Below, in pieces: positions 23,497-33,094 of a stretch of DNA of 52,030 bases (position 1 is the stretch's first letter; each line of letters opens with the position of its first letter). Source of the DNA: Bacillus gaemokensis (GTDB lineage: Bacteria; Bacillota; Bacilli; Bacillales; Bacillaceae_G). The notes below the pieces were generated by a model. The model had not been told where the DNA came from, did not search any database, and was given only the letters and a program-made list of their open reading frames with translations. A program made the position numbers and the translations under genes. Location of the stretch: NCBI RefSeq assembly GCF_001590835.1, contig NZ_LTAQ01000017.1, positions 33,766 through 85,795 on the forward strand. The letters are read 5' to 3'.

Positions 23497-24912
23497 TTAT
23501 CTCGCTATTTTATCATGTGCTTTTGAAATTTTTTCCTCATTTAAATTACTGTGCTTTATCGAATAAACGAAATATATTACTGCTCCAATAGTTATCCAAA
23601 TACTGAAGTACACCCATGTTCTTAATGGTAAATTTAGCATTAAGAATACACAACATACAATTGAAATGATTGGTAATATGGGTACAAACGGTACCATAAA
23701 TCCACGTTTTAAATTTGGGTGTATTTTACGGAGGATAATAACTGATACACTAACTAGCGCAAACGTTACCAAACCACCAATATTAACTAAATTCGCTAAT
23801 TCTTTTAAATCAATAAATCCAGCTATCACAGAGCTTCCTATTCCCGCCAATCCAATTGTAAAGGTTGGTGCTCCAGTCTTTTTATTAATCTTCGCAAGTG
23901 ATTTTGGTAACAGTCCATCACGACTCATTGCAAAGAATACTCGTGTTGCAGCGTACATGGTCGAGAAAATAACAGCCATAAGGCCAATTACAGCCCCTGC
24001 AGCAATTACACCAGCGACTTTCCCTTGCCCTACGACTTCCATTACATAAGCCATTGCCTCAGGGACATTTAATTCTTTATAGGGAACCATTCCTGTCATA
24101 ACAAGGCATACTATAATGTAAATAAGTGTACATATGATTAACGATACAATAATACCGATGGGAAGATTACGTTGTGGATCTTTTACTTCTTCTGCCGAAG
24201 TTGCTAATATATCAAATCCCATAAAAGCGAAGAATACGGCTGCTCCACCAGCAAAAACTCCACTTAAACCGTATGGTGCAAACGGTACCCAGTTCTCTGG
24301 CTTTACATAGAATATACCAACCATAATAAATAATATAACCATTCCAATTTTAATGAGAACCATAATGTTATTGATACGTTTACTTTCCTTCGTACCACGC
24401 GATAACATCCATGTTAATATCAATGTAATGATTACCGCTGGTAGATTCATAATACCACCTTGTGATGGAATCGTTAACAGAGCTTTTGGTATCTCTAATC
24501 CAAATCCACTTATTAAATTGTGGAAATATCCTGTCCATCCACCAGCGACAGCCGCTGTTGCCACGATATATATTGAGAGTAACGTCCAACCTACTAGATG
24601 AGCCACAAACTCACCGATTGTTGCATAGGAGTATGTATATACACTACCTGACGTCGGGAGTGTAGAAGCAATTTCTGCGTAACATAATGCTATAAATCCA
24701 CAAACAATTGCTGCAAGTACAAATGAAAAAATAACTGCTGGACCAGCATCTCTCGCTGCTACTAATCCAGTTAACACAAGAACTCCTGTTCCAATTATCG
24801 AGCCTATTCCTAACATAATTAAATCAAATGCTCCTAATGTTTTCGTTAAGGTCTTACTTTGATTATGCTCTAACAATTGTGTAACAGATTTCTTTTTTAA
24901 TAACTTACTCAT
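23497..24912 (-). CDS. APC-superfamily amino-acid permease (cationic amino acid type)
   Basis: 471 residues with about 12 helices. The opening KTLGAFDLIMLGIGSIIGTG is the first helix of APC permeases. ALCYAEIASTLPTSGSVYTY (helix 3) and FFAFMGFDILATSAEEVKDP (helix 6 and loop) are the family's best-conserved blocks, and MSRDGLLPKSLAKI follows helix 8. The length and these motifs fit the CAT/YfnA subgroup. AAAGGGGAT precedes the ATG. A related permease lies at 43633-45033, so the window has two paralogues. Substrate is unknown. Confidence 0.88.
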   Translation of the reverse strand: MSKLLKKKSVTQLLEHNQSKTLTKTLGAFDLIMLGIGSIIGTGVLVLTGLVAARDAGPAVIFSFVLAAIVCGFIALCYAEIASTLPTSGSVYTYSYATIGEFVAHLVGWTLLSIYIVATAAVAGGWTGYFHNLISGFGLEIPKALLTIPSQGGIMNLPAVIITLILTWMLSRGTKESKRINNIMVLIKIGMVILFIMVGIFYVKPENWVPFAPYGLSGVFAGGAAVFFAFMGFDILATSAEEVKDPQRNLPIGIIVSLIICTLIYIIVCLVMTGMVPYKELNVPEAMAYVMEVVGQGKVAGVIAAGAVIGLMAVIFSTMYAATRVFFAMSRDGLLPKSLAKINKKTGAPTFTIGLAGIGSSVIAGFIDLKELANLVNIGGLVTFALVSVSVIILRKIHPNLKRGFMVPFVPILPIISIVCCVFLMLNLPLRTWVYFSIWITIGAVIYFVYSIKHSNLNEEKISKAHDKIAR

Positions 24913-25257
24913 ATTCTCTGTATCCCCTTTTAAAAATAAGGTATGTTCTTCTAATTCTTGTAGTATATATAAATTTACTTAGATATTAGCTAGCCCAAAA
25001 CTATCATCTTTACATTATATAGATTTAAAATATTCGATAAATTTATCGATACTTTTTTCAGAATCTTTATAGGAATAGATTCTATTTTTTTCTCTTTCAT
25101 CCAATGTTCAACAAAAATCAGCTACAATTTATTTATAAATAGATTGTAGCTATTTTGAGTGATTCCCAAAAGAAAGAATAACAGATTTTTTCATTCTAAA
25201 GAGATGCTTAGTTTTATTACCTTGATAGCCATATGGTGATATCTCATACATAATAAA
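24913..25257. other. Intergenic stretch with a 16-bp palindrome and a degenerate IS231-like end
   Basis: TCGATAAATTTATCGA at 25034-25049 is a perfect 16-bp palindrome about 125 bp before the permease start and could be an operator. At 25218-25240 ACCTTGATAGCCATATGGTG resembles a worn IS231-like terminus. Otherwise I see no gene. Confidence 0.45.
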
Positions 25258-26610
25258 TTATTTATTTAATCGAATTTCACCAGAACTAAGGGTATTTTTC
25301 TTCCGTAATACGCTAAAAATATAACCGCATACACCGCCTATAATAGCTGGAAGTACCCAACCTAAACCTACACTATACAAAGGAAGGAAATGAGCGAAAA
25401 AATTATGAATTATTTCGATTTTTATTCCAGCAGCATGTAAGCCATCAAATGAACTAATAATAAATGTTAATATCAAACTCCCTTTATATACTTCAGATCT
25501 ACCATTAAATACAGAGTGTAAAAATGTTAAGAATATTAAGAGAATAGAAATTGGATACATAGCTATTAATACAGGGATTGAAATCGTAATTAATTGTGTT
25601 AATCCTATATTTGCAACTATTGTACTGAAAACAGACAAAATAATAGCAAATTTTTTGTAAGAGATCTTTGGAAATAATTCATGGAAAAAAGAAGAACAAG
25701 CAGTGATAAGTCCTACACTTGTGGTCAAACATGCTACTGTAATCATTAAACCTAATAAAATTGCACCATAAGAACCAAAATAATAGTTCGAAACTTTTGC
25801 TAAAACTTCAGCGCCATTATCTAAACGACCTAGTTTTTCAACACTAGAAGCCCCCATATAGGAAAGGGCAGTATAGATAAGAGCTAAGAGTGTAGCAGCA
25901 ATAGCCGTTGCTTTTGCACAAACAATCATAAGCTGTTTTTTAGTGGTAGCCCCTTTTTCTCTAATTGCATTCACAATAATAATCCCGAAAACAAAAGCTA
26001 CAAGAGCATCCAGTGTTAAATAACCTTCTTGAAAACCTTTAAAAAATGCATGTGATGTATACCCTTCAAAAGGTGCTTGAATTCTTCCAATTGGATGAAC
26101 AAGAGCTACAACTACGAGCAATCCGATAAATGTCAATTTAATAGGCGTTAGAAATTTTCCAACTACATCAATAATTTTTGTAGGATTAAGTGATAACAAG
26201 CATGCAACTGTGAAAAATAAGATTGTAAATATGATTAATATAATAGGACCTGCATCATTTGATAAAAAAGGTTTAATTCCAATTTCAAACGATACATTAC
26301 CAGATCTAGGGATAGCGAAAAAAGGACCAATTGCTAGATAGAGAACAGTCGTAAATACAATACCAAACAACGGATGTACCCGACTAGCTAAAGATTGTAA
26401 ATCATTTTTACCTGAAAAAACAAATGCTGTTATTGCTAGCAATGGTAAACCAACTCCGGTAACTAAGAAACCTGCATTGGCTATCCATACATTCTTTCCA
26501 GCCATTTGACCAAGCATAGGTGGAAAAATTAAATTTCCTGCTCCAAAAAACAATGCAAATAGCATTAATCCTATAATTATGATAAAGGAAGAAGGAACTT
26601 TTTTTGACAT
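25258..26610 (-). CDS. brnQ: Branched-chain amino-acid carrier BrnQ
   Basis: 450 residues, about 12 helices, from the LIVCS family of Na+- or H+-coupled Leu/Ile/Val importers. The first block, FALFFGAGNLIFPPMLGQMAG, is diagnostic. VGLPLLAITAFVFSG and PRSGNVSFEIGIKPFL (the conserved 'PR-T/S' loop) follow. The C-terminus GVCGYIFSVLRKKNT is normal. A good AATCGGAGGATT lies before the ATG. The gene is intact and stands in a row of minus-strand amino-acid genes. Confidence 0.92.
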   Translation of the reverse strand: MSKKVPSSFIIIIGLMLFALFFGAGNLIFPPMLGQMAGKNVWIANAGFLVTGVGLPLLAITAFVFSGKNDLQSLASRVHPLFGIVFTTVLYLAIGPFFAIPRSGNVSFEIGIKPFLSNDAGPIILIIFTILFFTVACLLSLNPTKIIDVVGKFLTPIKLTFIGLLVVVALVHPIGRIQAPFEGYTSHAFFKGFQEGYLTLDALVAFVFGIIIVNAIREKGATTKKQLMIVCAKATAIAATLLALIYTALSYMGASSVEKLGRLDNGAEVLAKVSNYYFGSYGAILLGLMITVACLTTSVGLITACSSFFHELFPKISYKKFAIILSVFSTIVANIGLTQLITISIPVLIAMYPISILLIFLTFLHSVFNGRSEVYKGSLILTFIISSFDGLHAAGIKIEIIHNFFAHFLPLYSVGLGWVLPAIIGGVCGYIFSVLRKKNTLSSGEIRLNK

Positions 26611-26812
26611 AATAAATCCTCCGATTACAAGTTTTTATACGCTCTTTATTTGTTTATATAAATTACATACTAATTTAGGTTATTCCAGCTTAGAGTACAG
26701 TGGCGGAAGGCCATGTTACAGTCCCCCTCCCCTATCAGAGAATAGCAACAGGCTTTTAACTTTAAAAATAGCTTAAATTAATGGATGTGACGTTACCCCT
26801 AAACGTAGCTTC

Positions 26813-27631
26813 TTACTTATTAGTTAAACTGGATATTTCAACAGATTTTTGAGTACAACGTTTCATAGCTGAAATGATAGCTGTTCTTAAACCTTTTTCC
26901 TCTAGTGTTGCTACAGCTTCTATTGTCGTTCCACCTGGAGAACAAACCATATCTTTCAGTGTGCCTGGATGTATTCCTGTTTCAAGTACCATTTTTGCAG
27001 AACCTAATACAGCTTGAGCTGCGAATTTATATGCTTGAGCTCTTGGCATACCATCTAGTACAGCAGCATCTGCCATGGCTTCTATAAACATATATACATA
27101 TGCCGGAGAAGAACCACTTACAGATGTTACAACATCCATTAATTTTTCATTTACTATCTCCGTTTGGCCAAAACTATTAAATATGTTTAGTATGTCTTCT
27201 AGATCTTTTTCTGTAACCATTTCATTAAAACATAACGCAGACATTCCTTCTCCAACAAGAGCAGGTGTATTAGGCATTACTCTAACAACCTTTAACTTTC
27301 TGCCGAAGGCATTCTCAGTGCTCTTAATACTTTTTCCTGCAGCAATAGTTACGACTATTACATCGTTTTTTATCTGCTCTTTTATTTGGTTAATTACTGA
27401 TGAGTATAGGTCTGGTTTGATTGATAAAATTAAAATATTAGCACTGTTAGCTACTTCATTGTTGTTAGTAGTTGTAGTTATGTCATATTTTTCACTAGCA
27501 TTTTTTAAATTAATGACATTTAAATCTGAACAAATTATTTTATCTGAAGAAACTATATTTTTGTTAATCATTCCACCTATCATAGCAATACACATGTTTC
27601 CACATCCGATGAATCCTATTTGTTTGTTCAT
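26813..27631 (-). CDS. proC: Pyrroline-5-carboxylate reductase
   Basis: Last enzyme of proline synthesis: reduces 1-pyrroline-5-carboxylate to proline with NAD(P)H in the cytoplasm. The N-terminal nucleotide-binding fold starts IGFIGCGNMCIAMIGGM. NTPALVGEGMSALC and VTSVSGSSPAYVYMFIEAMA are conserved. The family signature is DMVCSPGGTTIEAV near residue 230. At 272 residues it is full length. AAAGGAG lies about 14 bases from the start, a little far. It complements proBA at 31.8-34.3 kb, so the window holds a full route from glutamate to proline. Confidence 0.93.
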   Translation of the reverse strand: MNKQIGFIGCGNMCIAMIGGMINKNIVSSDKIICSDLNVINLKNASEKYDITTTTNNNEVANSANILILSIKPDLYSSVINQIKEQIKNDVIVVTIAAGKSIKSTENAFGRKLKVVRVMPNTPALVGEGMSALCFNEMVTEKDLEDILNIFNSFGQTEIVNEKLMDVVTSVSGSSPAYVYMFIEAMADAAVLDGMPRAQAYKFAAQAVLGSAKMVLETGIHPGTLKDMVCSPGGTTIEAVATLEEKGLRTAIISAMKRCTQKSVEISSLTNK

Positions 27632-27663
27632 AATAACTCGCTCTTGCTCCTTTTATTATAAAT

Positions 27664-27830
27664 TTTATAGAAACGTATCTTTAATTTATAATTAATACTA
27701 CAAAATCTGATCAAAAAGTACATGATTTTACAAAAAAATATTAAGTATTAGAAAAGTCATTTTGGTGCAAAAACCTCAAGATAACTGCATTGAATCTCTC
27801 AACTTCGAATATACTGACACTATAGATAGA
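27664..27830. repeat. YolD-repeat tail and IS6 left-end relic
   Basis: Bases 27664-27755 match the distal part of the YolD repeat (AGAAACGTATCTTTAATTTA, then AAAAGTACATGATTTT). TTTTGGTGCAAAAACCTC at 27760 and the next 70 bp match the IS6 left end and leader at 51930-52010. The order repeat tail, then IS6 left end, is the same as at the right edge of the window. Confidence 0.7.
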
Positions 27831-28143
27831 AATATTAACTACATAGAAATTAACGGGACTATTACTCTTATCGACATATCAGATCATTTGATATACAAGA
27901 TATATATAGTTGCCTAGCAAGGCAGCCCTTAGTTATATAATTATAATTATGTTAACTCAATGTATAGAATATACTGGATTCTTTGTTTAACTAAAGGAGC
28001 AATCTAGTGGCATAAGTCAATCTTTTTTAATCATATGTTTAGGAAAAATACAAAGGTGTGTAACAGTATTGAGCAAGAAATAACAAAATTAAGTTACTTT
28101 CTATACAATTAAAGTTTCAACAATTAAAAAATTTTTAAAATAT

Positions 28144-28173
28144 AACAGGCTATCTCAGTCGGGATAGCCTGTT
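28144..28173 (-). terminator. Stem-loop terminator after the malic enzyme gene
   Basis: AACAGGCTATC (28144-28154) pairs with GATAGCCTGTT (28163-28173). On the minus strand it lies about 55 bp after the maeB-like stop and is the likely terminator, although only a short T-run follows. The rest of 27831-28143 holds nothing I can identify. Confidence 0.65.
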
Positions 28174-28226
28174 TCAAATACATGCAATCTTTGCACCATA
28201 ACATTTTCTTTTCTCAAGACAAATAC

Positions 28227-29471
28227 TTATTTAAATACAATTGTTTCTTCTGCTAATCTTAATAGATTGTTTTTAATTTCAGCTATACTGATATTTTTTC
28301 TTGAAACACCTGTTTCCATTGCAGCACGCGCAACAGCATATGCTACATGCGGCACCACCCTAGGATCAAACGGATCTGGAATGACATAGTTTACATGAAG
28401 TTCTTCTTCTGAAATTAACTGAGCTATTGCATAAACAGCTGCTAGCTTCATTTCTTCATTAATTTCTTTTGCTTGTACATCTAAAGCTCCACGAAAAACT
28501 CCAGGGAATGCTAATACATTATTTACCTGATTAGGAAAATCAGAACGACCTGTACCAACTACTAGTGCTCCAGCCAATTTTGCTTTATTAGGCATAATTT
28601 CAGGTGTAGGGTTAGCCATAGCAAAAATAATAGGATCATGATTCATAGAACAAATCATTTTCTCATCAACTACACCTGCAGCTGATACCCCAATAAATAC
28701 ATCAGCACCACTAAGAGCGTCTGCTAATGTCCCCTGCTTCTGTTCTATGTTGGTAATACGAGCTATTTCTTCTTTGAGTGTATTCATTCCAACAGGTCGC
28801 TCCTCATATATAATCCCTTTTGTGTCACACAAAATAACATTTTTAACATGCATATGAAGTAACAGCTTAACAATAGCTATCCCAGCAGCACCAGCACCAT
28901 TTACAACGATTTGCACATCTTCAATTTTTTTATTTGCTAACTTAAGAGCATTAATTAGGCCAGCAATAGTTACAATAGCTGTACCGTGTTGATCATCATG
29001 AAAAATAGGAATATCACAGGACCTTCGCAAGCGCTCTTCAATTTCAAAGCATTGAGGTGCTGCAATGTCTTCTAAATTTATACCCCCAAAATTTGGTTCT
29101 AATAATTTAACAGCCTCAACAATCTTATCTGGATTATTGGTGTCTAAGCAAATAGGAAAAGCATCAATGTCAGCAAATAATTTGAAGAGCAAAGCTTTCC
29201 CCTCCATTACTGGTATAGCAGCTTTAGGCCCAATATTCCCAAGTCCTAGTACTGCTGTTCCATCGGATATAACTCCAACGAGATTACCTTTCATTGTATA
29301 ATCATATACTTTACTTTCATCTTTATAAATATCTAGGCAAGGTTCCGCAACGCCTGGTGAGTAAGCGAGACTTAAATCTTTCGAATTTAGTACTTTAACT
29401 TTAGAATAAACACCGATTTTCCCCTGCTTTTCTTTATGCATTTTTAATGCTTCATCGCGTAAAGGTGACAT
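28227..29471 (-). CDS. NAD(P)-dependent malic enzyme, YtsJ/MaeB type
   Basis: Oxidative decarboxylation of malate to pyruvate and CO2 in the cytoplasm. The short bacterial form, 414 residues, without the phosphotransacetylase domain. Conserved blocks: LAYSPGVAEPCLDI, GLGNIGPKAAIPVMEGKALL, NLEDIAAPQCFEIEE, IPIFHDDQHGTAIV (metal and malate binding), and the NAD fold VVNGAGAAGIAIVKLL. TAGGAGAG precedes the start. It stands alone, intact. It would feed pyruvate and NADPH, the latter useful for the reductive steps of proline synthesis. Confidence 0.92.
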   Translation of the reverse strand: MSPLRDEALKMHKEKQGKIGVYSKVKVLNSKDLSLAYSPGVAEPCLDIYKDESKVYDYTMKGNLVGVISDGTAVLGLGNIGPKAAIPVMEGKALLFKLFADIDAFPICLDTNNPDKIVEAVKLLEPNFGGINLEDIAAPQCFEIEERLRRSCDIPIFHDDQHGTAIVTIAGLINALKLANKKIEDVQIVVNGAGAAGIAIVKLLLHMHVKNVILCDTKGIIYEERPVGMNTLKEEIARITNIEQKQGTLADALSGADVFIGVSAAGVVDEKMICSMNHDPIIFAMANPTPEIMPNKAKLAGALVVGTGRSDFPNQVNNVLAFPGVFRGALDVQAKEINEEMKLAAVYAIAQLISEEELHVNYVIPDPFDPRVVPHVAYAVARAAMETGVSRKNISIAEIKNNLLRLAEETIVFK

Positions 29472-29813
29472 ATAATTTCTCTCCTATAATTTGATTTTCC
29501 TATTATTAAGTTATGATTTTTTAAAATCAACTTTTTTATAAATTCTATCTCTATCTTAAACTCGATAGTTTATGACGATACGTGAGAATACGAATATAAT
29601 CATTATTTATTTTTAAGGTATTTCATGTTATTCTAAAAATTAAACTTCAGTTTATATTAATAACTACAAAAAAAGACATTAACTAACGTTTTGAAATTTA
29701 TAAATATTTCTTATTTAATTCTCATTAAAAGATTCAAATTATTCATTTTTATGGTGTTTAATTTCGTTAGGTTAATGGCGATGTTTTTTGCTCGTTCTAT
29801 ATATTAAAAATCA
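29472..29813. other. Intergenic, no gene seen
   Basis: Very AT-rich. The only recognisable trace is GTTAGGTTAATGGCGATG at 29766-29783, a worn IS231-like terminus. It must also hold the promoter of the malic enzyme gene at its left side, but no clear -35/-10 pair stands out. Confidence 0.5.
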
Positions 29814-30806
29814 TTATTTATTTTTATAACCTTTTAACATATTTTTTGAATAACGATTTGGATATAGAGCATTTAACATCTCGTATGGACTACCATTCCA
29901 ATATCTTCTTAATGGCGTCCATAATTTATGTTTTATTAACCACCTTTGTGTGTAAGTAGATAGTAATTGCTCCTCTGTTAGTTTTTCCTTTTTTTCAATA
30001 GTCCATTTCAGCGCCTCTAATGCTTTTTTTTCAGTCCAAAATCCGGTAGGTGTAAACTTAAATTCCCATTCTTTATTTTGATCAGGATATAAATCATTTA
30101 GCATAGAGTACGGGCTGTTCTCCCATAATATCTGACAAGGAGAGATTAATTTATGATTAGTTAGCCATTTTACACTGTAAACTTGTAATAATTGAGCGGG
30201 AGTTAATTTTTCTTTCTCTTCAATAGTCCATCTTAGTGCTGCTAATGCCTTATCTTTGGTCCAAAACTTGTTAGGAGTCATGCTAAATTCCCATTCTTTA
30301 AATTTATTAGGGTATAAAGAGTTTATCATTGCATAAGGGCTACCATTCCAGTACATAACTAATGGAGCACTGAGTTTATTTTCTTTTAACCATTTTTTCC
30401 CATAAACCTTTAGTAATTCTACCTCTCTTAGCTGTTCTTTTTCTTCAATAGTCCATTTTAATACTTCAAGAGCTTTTTCTTTAGTCCAAAAATTTAAAGG
30501 TGCCATACCAAATTCCCACTCTTTAAATCTATTGGGATATAAGTCTTCAATCATTTTATAGGGACTATTATCATAACTATGTTTGAGTGCACCAAGTAAT
30601 CGATATTTTACAATTAAAGGCGTATTCCATTTTTGTTTAATATCCTCTTCATTCCACTTTAAGATTGTTTCAATTAAATATTTTGTTACTCTTCTAGCTA
30701 GCTCTCTATTATCATCCTCTTTCCATGTATTAGCTGGGAACCTACTTCTTTTACCGTCTAATAATTCCTGATAGATTTCCTCTATTTTCACTGCACTCGT
30801 TTGCAC
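29814..30806 (-). CDS. Protein of tandem 75-residue repeats (resembles DUF4046 proteins)
   Basis: About 330 hydrophilic residues without signal or membrane segment. After a degenerate first unit (about 27-104), three near-identical units follow at a strict 75-residue spacing. They begin FWTKEKALE, FWTKDKALA and FWTEKKALE, continue KWTIEEKE or similar, then NGSPY/ENSPY, then LYPN and KEWEF. From memory this is the layout of B. cereus group proteins annotated DUF4046, of unknown function. The helical, Lys/Trp-rich units suggest a modular binding protein. GTG at 30806 is preferred over the in-frame ATG at 30824, because GGGAGG lies between them at the right spacing. Confidence 0.7.
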   Translation of the reverse strand: MQTSAVKIEEIYQELLDGKRSRFPANTWKEDDNRELARRVTKYLIETILKWNEEDIKQKWNTPLIVKYRLLGALKHSYDNSPYKMIEDLYPNRFKEWEFGMAPLNFWTKEKALEVLKWTIEEKEQLREVELLKVYGKKWLKENKLSAPLVMYWNGSPYAMINSLYPNKFKEWEFSMTPNKFWTKDKALAALRWTIEEKEKLTPAQLLQVYSVKWLTNHKLISPCQILWENSPYSMLNDLYPDQNKEWEFKFTPTGFWTEKKALEALKWTIEKKEKLTEEQLLSTYTQRWLIKHKLWTPLRRYWNGSPYEMLNALYPNRYSKNMLKGYKNK

Positions 30807-30904
30807 TTCAAAACTTCCTCCCATTTTAAATAGTAAAGGGCATATGGCGATACCCCTTTCCCCCCTAACGCAAAATAAAAACGCCCTTATTAACTGCTGT
30901 TATT

Positions 30905-31056
30905 TACTTTATGGAGTAGAAGCGATGCATATAATGAAGAAAGAACAAACTTTTAATAAAATTATTTCTTTAATTTATGATATAAGTAACAGAAAAAAAC
31001 AAAAAGTTACAAAAATTTTTAAATTAAAATTTTTGTAACTAAGGTTCTGGTGCAAA
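30905..31056 (+). pseudogene. IS6-family debris
   Basis: YGVEAMHIMKKEQT at 30912-30953 is the IS240-like C-terminal motif. An internal deletion leads directly to ISLIYDIS, the counterpart of LIHDLFG. At 31043-31056 GGTTCTGGTGCAAA is an IS6 left end facing right, so at least two IS6 copies contributed. The upstream ACATATGGCGATACCCC word at 30838 is an IS231-like terminus. Confidence 0.65.
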
Positions 31057-31214
31057 TATAATGTAAGTTTTGAAAAACTAATACGATTCCTAACGGAATG
31101 CTACTTAATACTATTAATTTAAACAGTTCGTGGATACAATTCACTTGATTTTGGAAAGACTTTTTCCCTTGGAATGTTTGTGATCAAACTTTATTTTAAA
31201 GCTACAACTGTGCC

Positions 31215-31301
31215 CAAGATTTAGTCGCTTTATGTGTTTGGATGAGTCAGAATGTCGCTACGGCTTCTTTAACTCAGTTGTCTATCTGTTTAGAAGCCTG
31301 A
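31215..31301 (+). pseudogene. IS231-like transposase, 28-codon fragment
   Basis: QDLVALCVWMSQNVATASLT then QLSICLEA and stop, nearly the same as codons 40-68 of the relic at 22152. It carries no start and no catalytic residue. Confidence 0.7.
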
Positions 31302-31365
31302 GACATCTTTCGATGAAAAAGCTAAAAATAAAATATATAACCCTTCTTATCTCAAAAAAAATTTG

Positions 31366-31395
31366 TTGACATTACAATAACTTATATTGTAAAAT
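31366..31395 (+). promoter_or_regulatory. SigA-type promoter of the proBA T-box transcript
   Basis: A perfect -35 TTGACA (31366-31371) and a -10 TAAAAT (31390-31395) are 18 bp apart. Transcription would begin near 31402, about 380 bp before proB, which leaves room for the leader described next. Confidence 0.75.
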
Positions 31396-31401
31396 TCATA
31401 A

Positions 31402-31640
31402 AACTCAAAATAAAAATCATTGACGGGAACTAGTACATAATTTTTCTTGCGCAAGAGATTGGAATTCATAGGCTGAAAGATTCCTCGTAAAGAAATTATG
31501 GAACCTATCCCTGAGTCTTAAACGAAAGTTTAGGCGTATGCCTGCGTTACAGGTGGAAAGCGGATATGAATTATATCAATGAAGGTGGTACCGCGGAACA
31601 ATGACTGTTTCGTCCTTTTTTAGGATGAAGCGGTCTTTTT
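31402..31640 (+). promoter_or_regulatory. T-box riboswitch controlling proBA (proline)
   Basis: The conserved T-box core GAAGGTGGTACCGCGG is at 31581-31596. It is followed by a terminator hairpin: GACTGTTTCGTCC at 31603-31615 pairs, with two G-T pairs, with GGATGAAGCGGTC at 31623-31635, then TTTTTT. In Stem I, GGAACCTATCCCTGAG near 31500-31515 holds Pro codons (CCT, CCC) that could be the specifier. Uncharged tRNA-Pro would bind specifier and T-box and let transcription reach proB. T-box control of proBA is known in Bacillus. Confidence 0.9.
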
Positions 31641-31782
31641 TATTTGACTATTTAGCACCAATTTAGCTTTTAATGCAGAGTTTTTGCTATAAATGGCGCT
31701 TGGTAAAGGTGGATTTTCTTTTCATGCAAAAAAAGAAGTACACAATTTTAAAAAATTTTCATTTAACTGAGGTGTTGTAGAA

Positions 31783-32886
31783 GTGAAAAAGCAGAGAATT
31801 GTAGTCAAAATTGGAAGCAGTTCTTTAGCTGCGAAACATGGTGGCATCTCTGACGAACAGGTTTCAGATCATGTTGAAGCCTTGGTACAGTTAAAACAGA
31901 AAGGACATGAAGTTGTGTTAATTACATCTGGGGCTGTTGCCGCGGGCTTCTCCATTCTCGGATATCCTAGTCGACCAGTGACGACAAAAGGCAAGCAGGC
32001 TGCTGCGGCTGTTGGACAAAGCCTTTTGATGCAAGCTTATACAGAGAAATTTCGAAAATATGGGATTGTTACCGCACAGCTTTTGCTAACGAGAAGTGAT
32101 TTTTCCAGAAAAGAACAATACAGTAACGCCTATGCAACTTTAACAGAGTTGTTGGAGCATTCTGCTTTGCCTATTATCAATGAAAACGATTCTGTTTCTG
32201 TGGAGGAGCTGACATTTGGTGATAACGACATGCTGTCAGCTTTAGTAAGTGGCCTTGTTTCAGCAGACATGCTCATGATTTTTACGGATGTGAATGGTTT
32301 GTACGATCAGAATCCTCATAAAAATCCTGATGCGAAAAAGTACTATTATCTCCCTAATGTTACAGAAGAAATTGCCTCCTATGCCGGAGAGGTCGGCTCA
32401 AATCTTGGAACAGGCGGCATGAAATCAAAAATTGAGGCAGCGAAGACAGCCCTCTCTCTCGGAGTTAGCGTATTCATTGGAACAGGACGCGGACAAGAGA
32501 AGTTTTTGGATGTGTTGAAAGGAAAAGGTGACGGAACATATATTGGCAATGCACCGCAAAAAGGAATTAAGATGAACAAACAATGGATTGCACTGCATTC
32601 TCCTGTAAACGGACAAATCGAAGTAGATGCTGGTGCCGCCACTGCCATTATCCAGCATAGAAAAAGTCTTCTACCTGCCGGTGTTACCGATGTATTTGGA
32701 AACTTTCAGGCCAATGAGGTTGTGGAAGTCATCACGGAAAAAAAACGTGTGATCGGCAAAGGTCTGTGTAAATATAGTGCAAAAGAATTGAGGGAATTAA
32801 AAGGTATGCAAAGCTGTGAGATCCAAGCGCGTGAAATAAGGCAGAGCTATGAGGTTATTCATAGGGACAATTGGGTTTCATTTTAA
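31783..32886 (+). CDS. proB: Glutamate 5-kinase
   Basis: First enzyme of proline synthesis: phosphorylates glutamate with ATP. The amino-acid kinase domain opens [52 protein letters not shown] and [13 protein letters not shown] are the conserved substrate and ATP loops. Residues about 275-355 form the C-terminal PUA domain. The 367-residue length fits. GTG start with GAGGTG before it. It is the first gene after the T-box leader, with proA 208 bp downstream. Confidence 0.94.
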   Translation: MKKQRIVVKIGSSSLAAKHGGISDEQVSDHVEALVQLKQKGHEVVLITSGAVAAGFSILGYPSRPVTTKGKQAAAAVGQSLLMQAYTEKFRKYGIVTAQLLLTRSDFSRKEQYSNAYATLTELLEHSALPIINENDSVSVEELTFGDNDMLSALVSGLVSADMLMIFTDVNGLYDQNPHKNPDAKKYYYLPNVTEEIASYAGEVGSNLGTGGMKSKIEAAKTALSLGVSVFIGTGRGQEKFLDVLKGKGDGTYIGNAPQKGIKMNKQWIALHSPVNGQIEVDAGAATAIIQHRKSLLPAGVTDVFGNFQANEVVEVITEKKRVIGKGLCKYSAKELRELKGMQSCEIQAREIRQSYEVIHRDNWVSF

Positions 32887-33094
32887 GAAATATGGGGTAT
32901 TCCCTTTAATCATAAAATCCTAGGCCCTCCACTTTAAAATATAATTTTTGAATTTTCACGTTAAATCTGTAGTGTATATGTTTAAACACTTAGAAGCTTG
33001 ATTTGTAGGAGAGTCTTGGATGATGGCATTTACTTGTGGGAGTTAGACACGTCTCAAATTTGATATTTTTGGTCTTTAAAAGGGGGAAACGGAA

